Source: Erythrobacter sp. KY5
Lineage (GTDB): Bacteria; Pseudomonadota; Alphaproteobacteria; Sphingomonadales; Sphingomonadaceae
Direction of reading: 5' to 3'
Assembly: GCF_003264115.1 (NCBI RefSeq)
Contig: NZ_CP021912.1
Location: forward strand, 1,285,001-1,349,000
Length of the DNA: 64,000 nucleotides
Shown: positions 39,701 to 47,312 of the stretch, one piece after another
How positions within the stretch are numbered: the first letter of the stretch is position 1
How the letters are laid out: every line of letters begins with the position of its first letter
The notes under the pieces: model-generated
Databases searched by the model: none
Told to the model about the DNA's origin: nothing
The model's input: the letters and a program-made list of their open reading frames with translations, nothing else
Position numbers and translations under genes: made by a program

Positions 39701-42700
39701 CAGCGCATTTGCCGTAACTTGCGCCAGCCGGATAAGGCCCGATGCTTCCAGGCTTAGCGTGGTGTCGACATTGACCACGCCGAGCAGGTTGATGTCGCCG
39801 CTCTGCGCGACGGCATCGATTGAGCCTGCCTCGATTTGCCCAATTGATACTCCGCCAGCTGAAAGCAGGTCGACTGTAGCGACAAAATCGAAGGCCCCGT
39901 CGAGCACGATATTGCCTGATTCAGTCACGGCATTCAGCGAACCCGCCGTCACGTCGGTAAGCTGGATTGCTCCGAAGGCGTTGAGGTCCATCAGACCGTC
40001 CAGAGTAATGGGCGCGATCGAGATTATGTCACCGGACTGCGCAACGGCATTGATTGAGCCTGCGCCGATATCGCCCAGTGTGATGCCCTGCGCCGAGAGC
40101 AGGTCGACGATACCGTCAAAGTCGAACACGCCGTCGAGCGTGATGTTGCCGCTGCGCGAGCGTGCGATCAGAGATGCCGCGACCACATCGGTCAGAGTGA
40201 TGGCACCGGCAGCGTCAAGATCGAGCAAGCCCGTGAGCACGATTGGTGCGCTCGACGAAATGTCCCCGCCGGTCGAGCGGGCGATGACCGAGTCTGCGAT
40301 GATACCGGCAAGCTCGATTGATTCCTCAGTCGTAATCGTGACCGTGCCACCCGGCGAATTGACCGCGCCGGTCATGATCATGCCGTTCGCTGCGTTAAGC
40401 GACAGGGTTCCCGCGGTGAGGTTGCCGACATCGATGCCGGCAGCGGAGTCGATCAGAAGCGTGCCCTGCGTTGCCAGATTCGCTTCCGTCGTAATGCCGC
40501 CCGAAGACGAAATGAGTTGCAGGCCTTGTGTCGCAGTGACCGTCCCTGGAACCGGAGCAGGGTCAGGTGGCGGCGCGTTCGGGTCGGCTTCAGGAAGAAC
40601 AATCGCGGCTGCGTTGATCGCAAAAAGGCGCGAATTGATCTGCGAACTGTCGAGGGTGAGCTGGAATTCGCCTGACGTGGCGATGTCGATCACGTCCGAA
40701 GTCAGTGTCGCATTCTCGAGAACCAGGCCGAAAGGCGTGGTCGCCGCCGGGGTGCCATCGTCGAACAGGAAGTCTGCCGGCGTGTCGCCCATCAGCTGAA
40801 TATCGATCGATCCAACCTGCGCGTCGGCCTGGCGAACGAAGAAAGAGCCAAACCGCGCAAAGTTGTTTGCGCCAGCAATGGCACCGCTGCCGCCGACCCC
40901 TCTTGAACGGGCGAAGAAGCTGCCAAGGTCGAGGCTGCCGCGACCCGGATTCTCGAACGCCTGGGTGACCGCTGCCTGCACGCTGCCGCCGACACCGTCG
41001 CCGCCATTGCCCTGCGTCTGGCCGGACCCGCCATTACCGCCGATCCCGTTGGTTTCAAACGTGATGCTGTCCGCTGTCACGTTGGCCCCGCGTACGAGCA
41101 GCGACATATTGCCGCCCAGAGCAAGGCCGCCATCGCCGCCTGTGCCGGTTGATGCGGCACCGCCATTGCCTGCTCTATTTTGCTGGAACGCCGTGATGGT
41201 CGAAAACGTCGCCGAGCCATTGACGGCATCGGGGATGGAAGTTCCGCTGGCCGTGCCGATGTTCAGATTGCCGCCAACGACATCGCCGCCGGCGCCGCCA
41301 TTCACACCCGCACCACCGTTGCCGCCAAATGCCAGCAGGTCGATAGTAGTCGCGCCATCAACCACAAGCGTACCGTCGAAAGCGCGACCGAAGATGAGCC
41401 CGTTGATATTCGTGGCCTCGCCTCCGGCTCCCCCGTCAGCTCCGTTAAGGCCATCGCCGCCGTTGCCGCCCCGGATCGTGATATCGACGTCGAGCGAACC
41501 CAACGTGACAAGGGAGGGCGCTTCGCCCGGAAGATTGAAAGCGTCGACGCGGTAGATAGCACCGCTTGCATTGCCGCCGGCACCCGGAGTGTCGCTAGCC
41601 AGTCCGTTGCCGCCCGCTGCGCTGCCGCTGAGATCAAGGACGCCTGAAATGTCGAGCGTGCCCTGCTGCGCGAAAACATTCAGGTTCACACCCTCTGCAT
41701 TGCCGCCCGTCTGTCCGTCACCGCCGGTCGCAAACGCGTTCAACACCGCGTCGCCATCAATGAAAATGCCGCCGCCGACAGCAACTACTTGAGCAGCACC
41801 GCTCAATGCGCTGCCTCCTAGCCCGTTAGCTGCCCTGCCGCCGGTCGCTTCGGTGAGAAGATCGACATTGCCGTTTATAACGCCATCGGCGCCACTGAAG
41901 GTCTCGATTCCGGCGCCGTTACTGTTGGCCTGGCCGCCATTCCCGCCGAGCCCCCCGGCATCACCGCCGGTTGCCGAAGCGACAAGCTCGACCTGGGTAT
42001 TCAAAGTGCTTACGCCGCCGGGTATTGGTTCTCCGGTCTGACGATCGAAATCTGCCTCAAACCCGATAAACGACCGGTCAGCCGTTGCCTGCCCACCGTC
42101 ACCGACGCCGCCCGCGCTTACCGAACCGCCCACTGCGGTAGTCGATGCCGAAAGCGACTGCGTATTCAGCTCTCCATCGGCGCGCGCAGCAATGAAGTTG
42201 GCGGCCACGTTCGCATTACCGCCGGCCCCGTTGACGGAGTTGCCGCCGATCCCGGTCGCGCTCACATCGACCGCGCCTGCGATATTGACCAGCCCTCCAA
42301 ACGTCACCCCGATGAAGTCGGTGTTTGCGTCGCCACCTCGTTGGAGACCTGACCCGCCAAGCGAGGTCATCGAGGAGATGAAATCTCCCCCGATGGTCAC
42401 CGTCGAATCTATGAAAGTGGGGCCGAGGTTGCGGGTGAAGGAATTGCCGCCGATCTGGCCTGAGCCGCCTTGTCCGAACCCCGCGAGGATCAAATCGCCT
42501 GCGACATCGAATATTGACTGGTCGATGTCGAAAGCCAGTGTGCCGACCTCGACGTTGCCGCCATTGCCGAGCCCGTCGCTCGATCCGTTGCCGCCAAAGT
42601 GGTCGAAGGTGAACTGATCGAGAGCGATCGAGACGTCGCTTCCAAAGACGTTGAAGCGGCTGAACTGCCCGGACGTGCTGCCGCCGCTTGTGCGCTCGGC

Positions 42701-45700
42701 ATTGCCGATAGCCGAGCCGCCGCGAGCAAGCATCTGGATCGACCAGCGCCCAAGATCCGTGGCGGTGTTGGTGATGCTCCAGAAATTGCTGCCGGTTTGG
42801 GCGAAACCACCCTCCGCATCGCTGGCAGACGTGTCGCCGCCAATCGCGATGTTCGTCATCAACAGCGGGCTGCCGACCACATCGGGAAGCTCGACTTGCG
42901 CACCTTGCGACACATTGAAGTTCAGGCTGCCTGCGAAAGCGGATCCGCCATTGCTTGTGACGCCTTGCCCGCCGAAGGCATTGGCCGACATGAAGTCGAG
43001 CCCGCCTGTGGCTGGATTACCGGTGACGTTAGGGGACAGGACCCGCATCAGGCTGCCGGGATCAGATACGCTAATCTGAACCGATCCACCGATAGCGTCG
43101 CCAGCGATGTCACCGTTGTCATCGCCGCCACGCGCATCTGCGGAGAGACCAAGCTCGTTGACGGACAGGAAACCGCCTTGCGATACGAACACCTCTGCGG
43201 TTCCCGCGAATGCGGTGCCGCCGAACGCTGCGACCGCATCGGCACTGATGCGCAGCATGCCTGCAATGTCGACATCGCTGTTTCCGAACGCGGATATGCG
43301 GGCGAACCCACCCGCTGAACCCAGACCATCGATCGCATCGTCACGCAGGTTGCTGACATCGAGTGTGACATTGCCTTCGAAAATGGCGATGGCGTCGTTC
43401 TGAATATCGATCGTAGCGTTTCCGCTGCGGACGATGCCGTCTAGATCCTGATCGTCGACCGCACTCGATGCCAACGTCACGTCGCCGCGCACAGTGAGGC
43501 TCGATCCGCCGAAAGCGTTCAGGGCTGCAAAACCGGCATCGCTATCGAAACTCGGCGCGCTTCCGTCGAGGAAAACCGAGCCATCGATAAGGAGCGAGCC
43601 CGGAATGCCGGTGTTGAAATCCTGATTGACACTGATCTGAGCGAACCCGCCAACCAGAGCGACGTCCCCCGCGATCGTTGCAGCACCGCCTCTGAAATCA
43701 AAAGAGATGCCATGGGTGTTTCCGACAGTGCCATCGCCATCCAATGCGAAGGCCGAGGCCTGAATTCCCGAAAGAATGTCGACCGTGCTGTCTTCGAAAT
43801 TGAAAGCAAGGGGATCTACTGTAAGCGTCCCGTCTCCGCCCAACCCGTCGTTTGATCCGGAGCCAGCAGTGGCGTTCAAATCAATGCTGCCGACACCGAA
43901 CTCAATGTCCGAGCCAAAGATATTGAACTGACTGAAGCCTGAGAAAACGCTGCCGCCCGAGCTGCGCTCAGCGGGTCCGAAGGCCGAACCAGCCCTTGTT
44001 GTCTGGACGACCGAGAGAGTTCCAAGCCTTGCATTGGAACCTGTAATACTGACGAAGATGTTCCCCGTGGTTGCGTCTCCACCGAAGCTGTCGCTCGCCT
44101 CGGTATCGCCGCCCGTTACCACGTTTCGGATAACATAGGGGCTTGTCGGTACATCGACGAAGTTTACGCTCGCCCCATCCGCAATGTTGAAGTCGATAAA
44201 GCCACGGTCCGCGAAGCCGCCTGCGCCGACCACGCCGTTGCCGCCAAACGCTCCTGCGAAAAGCAAGTTGTCACCATTTAGGTTGCCCGTCGCGATATCC
44301 AGCGAGCTGCCATTACCGAACACGGTAAGGCGCGCCGAACCACCAGAAGCGGCGCCAGCGCCAAAACCGATATCGTCTCCGCCCCTTGCAAGCGAATTGA
44401 CCGACAGTCCGCCTGTGTTCAATGCACTGCCGTTGACAATGTTCACTTGGGAATTGCCGCCGCGCGCCGTGCCGCCATCGCCAGCAATCGCATTGGTGGC
44501 AATTCGCGTCATTCCGCCAACGTCGATCGTGCCACCGGAATCAAGGAAGACTTCTGCAAATCCACCTTCAACCGCGATCCCGGAAGAGTCGCCGCTGAGG
44601 TTCACGCTTGCATCAAGCGTTACGTCTCCGCCAACGATGATAAGGCTGCCGGCGTCGCGGGCGCTGATTGTCGCGTTGCTGCTGCGTATCACACCATCGC
44701 CGTCGCTATCGCTCGAGGCGTTTGCGCGCGCCGTATAGTCGCCGCCGATGATGATCGAAGAGCCCTGCGTGGCCGTAAGTTCCGCTCCGCCCACATCGAT
44801 GCCGAACGAGCCGAGGTTCGAGATGAGCGCTACGTCACTCGCTACTTCGATTGCCGATGGAGCGCCGGAGTTAAATTCAGTTTCCGCGAAGACCTGGGCA
44901 AAACCTCCGGTGAAGAAGATGCCTCCGTCGACGAAGACATCCGAACCATTGGCGAATAGCGAGAAACGCTGACCCTGACCGTCCTGCCCCTCGCCATCAA
45001 TGCTGACTGCGGTCGCAACAAGGTCGGAGGTAATATTCAGGATCGAATTGTTTGGACTGATATCGAAACTGTTGGCCGTGATGTCGCCGACAAGTCCGGC
45101 GTCGGACCCGGTGCCTGAAATAGCAGTGTAATCGATGCCTTCGAAGGCAACGGTAACATCCGCGTTGAACATATCGAACCGTGTGGAGCCGAGGAATGCG
45201 TTGCCGCCCTGCGATCCAACCGCCGGAAAATCGACGTTCCCCCCAACAGCTCTCACTTCGAAGCTCAGGCGTCCCAGATCCGCCGTGCTGTCGCTAACCT
45301 GCCAGAGGCTGAACCCGGTTTCGGCATTGCCAGCCAAAGCACCGTCCGCACCGGTCGCTCCGCCGATCGCGACGTTCACAATCTCCAGCGGCCGACCGGC
45401 GACATCGGGAAGATTGATAGTCGCGCCGCCGATGACATTGAGGTTCGTACTGCCCGACTGTGCCGAGCCTCCGAACCCGATTTCACTCGATCCGCCGACT
45501 GCGACGGCGTTCATGAACTCGAGCGGGCCCACATCTGCTGGGCTAAGCACCGTCAGATTGCTGCCAACGCCATTAACGGTGATATCGGTCCCGCCACCAA
45601 TGGCGTTTCCGCCATCGTCGGAATTGAAATCACCGCCAAGGAAGTCAATCGGACCGCCTGCCACCGCGGCTGAACTGAGGCTCAACTCGCCTGTCGTGAA

Positions 45701-47296
45701 CTGCGCCCCATTGAGCACCTGAACCTGCGCAAGACCGGATGTCGCGTCGCCGCCCCTGGTTATCGCATCGGTGCTGACATTTGTGACGCCGTTGACATTC
45801 AGCGTGCTCGTGCCGTCCATCGTAACACCGGCAAAATTCGTGCGAGTACCGATGTTCGCGCCGCCGAATGGTCCACCGGTAGCGGTGCGAACGGTCAGAT
45901 CGCGGCCCACATTGAGGATCGAGCCCGCGCCGCCGACGAAGACGGTCGCGACCCCTGATTCGACGATCCCATCGCCATTCACGTCATTTGGGGCAAGGCT
46001 CACGACGCTCAGATCGCCATCAATATTGGCAAGGGCACCGTCAGAAACATCGAAACGGGCAGACCCTGCATCGGCGCCAAATCGCGGGGTGAAACTCTGG
46101 GCGGTGAAGCTACCGAGCACGTCGAGTACTGCGCCGCCAAAAACGTTGGTGTTTACTTCACCCCCGCGCAGCGACACATCGCCGAAGAAGCCAGCGGTGT
46201 CTGAAATGGTCGTGTTGATGTTGCCGGCAGCAAGCGCGGTAAGACTGCTGTCGATGAAGACGTCTGTGCCGATGCCATTGAAGAAGGTGTCGATGACAAT
46301 TGAATCGTCTTCGTTTCCTACGAGCGTGCTATCGGTATCGCCGACGATAATGTCGTAGCCTGCGGTCAGGACCACGGCGCCGTCGGCCACGAAAGCGCCC
46401 TGCGCTATGTCGAAGCCGAGATCGCTGCCGCCTTGGATGGCGAGGGTGGTCGCGGTGTTTTTTGAGACCGCCACCATGTAGATGCGGTGGTTGTCGCCCG
46501 CTCCGGTGCTGGCCGGACCGCGGATCGAACCACGCGTCGTGATGCCCTGAGGATCCTCGGTGCCGATAGCGACTTCGATGCTGAACAGACCATCAGGACT
46601 GAAGGTAATCGTACCGGCCTCGGCTGCGACGAGCGCAGCCTGTCCATTTACATTGATATCGCCGTTATGCTCGATCCGCGGGGCAAAGAGCGCGACATAG
46701 CTGCCCTCGGCCAGCGCATTGATCTGCGCGCCCTGGTCGACCGTGATGCTTGATAAAGGGTCGGCTTGGCCAAACTGAACCTGGTTGCTGCCATTGATAA
46801 AGCCGCCGCTGCCGTTGGTCACTGGCGCAGCGGTCGTCAAGCCAAGGCTGCCTACGTCGATAACGGCATTCGACCCGATGACGATCCCGCCGGGCGTGTA
46901 GAAAAAGACGGTGCCCCCGATATTGCCCTGAACCTGTGAGATGATGGTGCCATCGAGAATGATGCGGCGCGACAGGTCGAACGGCAGGATGCGGTTCAGA
47001 ACGGCGAAGTCGGCGATTCCGGTGCCGTTCTCAAACGTAGCCGTGGTCCCGGCCTGCTGGAACAGGATGTCGCCGATGCCCTGATTGTCATCAGGCGTCC
47101 AGTCGATGACAGCGCTTTGGGATTCGACCGTGATATTGGTTGTGCCAGACCCTTCGGTGATCGTGGCTGCACCCTCGGCGACGACGCCTTGCCCTTCGAA
47201 CGACTGCGCGAAGGCAGGCGTCGAGGCAAAGGCAATCCCCGTTGCAAGGGCCATTGCAGAACACTGCGCCATCTTCAGCTGGGTTTTGTAGGCCAC
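36734..47296 (-). CDS. Giant two-partner-secretion exoprotein (TpsA, filamentous haemagglutinin family)
   Basis: Exoprotein of about 3520 residues. A signal peptide covers about 1-31 (ending STPAFAQ). A TPS/haemagglutination-activity domain (about 35-290; GTVFFYTPGGIVIGSNAVID) targets it to TpsB. Residues about 440-1610 are three copies of a roughly 420-residue repeat, the last incomplete. About 1700-2230 is Gly/Asn-rich. Residues 2257-2997 are nineteen tandem 39-residue beta-helix repeats. A late cysteine pair, Cys3291/Cys3296 (CLFTGC), is the only one I see in the mature chain. A Gly/Ser then Asp/Glu/Ser-rich tail follows. The GTG at 47296 is best: AGGA lies 7 bp upstream; TTG 47302 and ATG 47272 are alternatives. 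It is probably a surface adhesin or matrix fibre. Confidence 0.9.
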   Translation of the reverse strand: MAYKTQLKMAQCSAMALATGIAFASTPAFAQSFEGQGVVAEGAATITEGSGTTNITVESQSAVIDWTPDDNQGIGDILFQQAGTTATFENGTGIADFAVLNRILPFDLSRRIILDGTIISQVQGNIGGTVFFYTPGGIVIGSNAVIDVGSLGLTTAAPVTNGSGGFINGSNQVQFGQADPLSSITVDQGAQINALAEGSYVALFAPRIEHNGDINVNGQAALVAAEAGTITFSPDGLFSIEVAIGTEDPQGITTRGSIRGPASTGAGDNHRIYMVAVSKNTATTLAIQGGSDLGFDIAQGAFVADGAVVLTAGYDIIVGDTDSTLVGNEDDSIVIDTFFNGIGTDVFIDSSLTALAAGNINTTISDTAGFFGDVSLRGGEVNTNVFGGAVLDVLGSFTAQSFTPRFGADAGSARFDVSDGALANIDGDLSVVSLAPNDVNGDGIVESGVATVFVGGAGSILNVGRDLTVRTATGGPFGGANIGTRTNFAGVTMDGTSTLNVNGVTNVSTDAITRGGDATSGLAQVQVLNGAQFTTGELSLSSAAVAGGPIDFLGGDFNSDDGGNAIGGGTDITVNGVGSNLTVLSPADVGPLEFMNAVAVGGSSEIGFGGSAQSGSTNLNVIGGATINLPDVAGRPLEIVNVAIGGATGADGALAGNAETGFSLWQVSDSTADLGRLSFEVRAVGGNVDFPAVGSQGGNAFLGSTRFDMFNADVTVAFEGIDYTAISGTGSDAGLVGDITANSFDISPNNSILNITSDLVATAVSIDGEGQDGQGQRFSLFANGSDVFVDGGIFFTGGFAQVFAETEFNSGAPSAIEVASDVALISNLGSFGIDVGGAELTATQGSSIIIGGDYTARANASSDSDGDGVIRSSNATISARDAGSLIIVGGDVTLDASVNLSGDSSGIAVEGGFAEVFLDSGGTIDVGGMTRIATNAIAGDGGTARGGNSQVNIVNGSALNTGGLSVNSLARGGDDIGFGAGAASGGSARLTVFGNGSSLDIATGNLNGDNLLFAGAFGGNGVVGAGGFADRGFIDFNIADGASVNFVDVPTSPYVIRNVVTGGDTEASDSFGGDATTGNIFVSITGSNARLGTLSVVQTTRAGSAFGPAERSSGGSVFSGFSQFNIFGSDIEFGVGSIDLNATAGSGSNDGLGGDGTLTVDPLAFNFEDSTVDILSGIQASAFALDGDGTVGNTHGISFDFRGGAATIAGDVALVGGFAQISVNQDFNTGIPGSLLIDGSVFLDGSAPSFDSDAGFAALNAFGGSSLTVRGDVTLASSAVDDQDLDGIVRSGNATIDIQNDAIAIFEGNVTLDVSNLRDDAIDGLGSAGGFARISAFGNSDVDIAGMLRISADAVAAFGGTAFAGTAEVFVSQGGFLSVNELGLSADARGGDDNGDIAGDAIGGSVQISVSDPGSLMRVLSPNVTGNPATGGLDFMSANAFGGQGVTSNGGSAFAGSLNFNVSQGAQVELPDVVGSPLLMTNIAIGGDTSASDAEGGFAQTGSNFWSITNTATDLGRWSIQMLARGGSAIGNAERTSGGSTSGQFSRFNVFGSDVSIALDQFTFDHFGGNGSSDGLGNGGNVEVGTLAFDIDQSIFDVAGDLILAGFGQGGSGQIGGNSFTRNLGPTFIDSTVTIGGDFISSMTSLGGSGLQRGGDANTDFIGVTFGGLVNIAGAVDVSATGIGGNSVNGAGGNANVAANFIAARADGELNTQSLSASTTAVGGSVSAGGVGDGGQATADRSFIGFEADFDRQTGEPIPGGVSTLNTQVELVASATGGDAGGLGGNGGQANSNGAGIETFSGADGVINGNVDLLTEATGGRAANGLGGSALSGAAQVVAVGGGIFIDGDAVLNAFATGGDGQTGGNAEGVNLNVFAQQGTLDISGVLDLSGSAAGGNGLASDTPGAGGNASGAIYRVDAFNLPGEAPSLVTLGSLDVDITIRGGNGGDGLNGADGGAGGEATNINGLIFGRAFDGTLVVDGATTIDLLAFGGNGGAGVNGGAGGDVVGGNLNIGTASGTSIPDAVNGSATFSTITAFQQNRAGNGGAASTGTGGDGGLALGGNMSLLVRGANVTADSITFETNGIGGNGGSGQTQGNGGDGVGGSVQAAVTQAFENPGRGSLDLGSFFARSRGVGGSGAIAGANNFARFGSFFVRQADAQVGSIDIQLMGDTPADFLFDDGTPAATTPFGLVLENATLTSDVIDIATSGEFQLTLDSSQINSRLFAINAAAIVLPEADPNAPPPDPAPVPGTVTATQGLQLISSSGGITTEANLATQGTLLIDSAAGIDVGNLTAGTLSLNAANGMIMTGAVNSPGGTVTITTEESIELAGIIADSVIARSTGGDISSSAPIVLTGLLDLDAAGAITLTDVVAASLIARSRSGNITLDGVFDFDGIVDLLSAQGITLGDIGAGSINAVAQSGDIISIAPITLDGLMDLNAFGAIQLTDVTAGSLNAVTESGNIVLDGAFDFVATVDLLSAGGVSIGQIEAGSIDAVAQSGDINLLGVVNVDTTLSLEASGLIRLAQVTANALLARSSNGDIEGEEDIDVATSAIFDAAGALTLQSVSAQDLTAFARGGDATVIGDLSLAGALDVLATGAVNTGNISANSIQLRSSTAGVSTGTLTAIDGTVAINSAASIALGGIEAGSIIATSTAGDISSSAPIALTGLLDLSAFGSIALADVTAGSLNAMTANGAITLDGVFDIAGATDLVSATGITIGEIASGSLNAQALGGDITLIGPVTVDTALTLDATGLIRLAQITANALLARSSNGDIEGEDAIDVETSALFDAAGALTLGSVDAQSFTGFARGGAATLLSNITLSGTLNLLADGAVNTGSIVASSIQLSSASAGVSTGTLTALDGTVAINSAASIALGGIDASSIVATSTAGDITSSAPIVLDGLLDLDAFGAITLADVTAGALDARTANGDISLSGLTDVEGAVTLTSAGLVSLGNVTAGSLSSRALGGSIIGDGLVETIGAVSLEAFDAIGLDDITAGSVNAVAANVIEIGGTWQAQTISATAPDFFVGAEGLVAAGENGTLRIVSNNPNGVLVGTGGDEFEGQVFDADQLGRLQGGEVRITALGGDNGGSLTLTDLDLGSTSGINTLSLGAPGLGGTIRVTGTVEGGNGVDLSFFTTRFELDTTTGRIDLIGSGGNVFISGSNILIGEGTLLDSLTGEETAEQLAELFNAGATNAQPDGVLTGVTLSLFANDRLLIQNSGTEELPAGFLVGGAGNLVIGGSINEGAVAIISGQILGADGVTISGDDAATAILGALEGNSLFTAGSQINTCLFTGCIAETAGEVTSTVSASVNGAVNTGGSGGTAGTGTGSGAGSAGSSGGESGGGTGEGGDGGDDGSDDGGEDSDDTGAGASAGTVTGGSDGSGDVNADNVDDGGGGNEDFELDDGGEDGGSDSDGSSDEGDSSDEGDSSDESESEGEESEETEESEESEEEEAEEEASEEEEDSEGPTSGPINPPPPVINTNTLEQRGTINDPISGAGNPALLDPQIEVGPISEPGGQ
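36895..37360 (-). repeat. Low-complexity Gly/Ser and Asp/Glu/Ser tail-coding region of TpsA
   Basis: Codes for residues of about 3313-3468. First comes a Gly/Ser/Thr-rich stretch, then Gly/Asp, then about 70 residues almost only of Ser, Asp and Glu with short repeats such as DEGDSSDEGDSSDE. The - strand is a long purine-biased tract, so slippage is plausible. The final 50 or so residues (PPPPVINTNTLEQRG onward) are again normal. Confidence 0.85.
38306..40528 (-). repeat. Nineteen tandem 39-residue (117-bp) repeats in TpsA
   Basis: Each unit fits the pattern GSLNAxxxxG-DIxLxGxxxx-xGxLDLxAxG-xIxLxxVTA, 10+10+10+9 residues with no length variation across 19 units. A degenerate twentieth lies at 38305 and below. 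Whole blocks are duplicated: six units (702 bp) separate matching segments such as ALLARSSNGDIEGE, and eight units (936 bp) separate another pair. A right-handed beta-helix with two coils per unit is the likely fold. Confidence 0.9.
42480..45973 (-). repeat. Three mega-repeats of about 420 residues in TpsA
   Basis: Anchors DGIVESG, DGVIRSS and DGIVRSG lie at 45973, 44698 and 43441, giving periods of 1275 and 1257 bp. Each copy repeats the same order of motifs, for example SxFNxFGSDV after a GGxxxxG loop, then SGSNDGLxG, later GGFAQ and FNTG. The third copy stops after about 320 residues. Copies are clearly related but diverged. Confidence 0.85.
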
Positions 47297-47312
47297 GATC
47301 AATTCCTAACGC

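Noticed and set aside
38306..40528. Regularly spaced repeats considered as a CRISPR array
   Set aside because: The repeats are in-frame 117-bp coding units without constant short repeats or unique spacers, and no cas genes are near.
39060..40799. Long open frame of 579 codons on the + strand within the TpsA gene
   Set aside because: It is antisense to a repeat-rich, GC-rich gene with strong codon bias; its product mirrors the repeats (Ser/Pro/Ala-rich) and has no ribosome site or domain.
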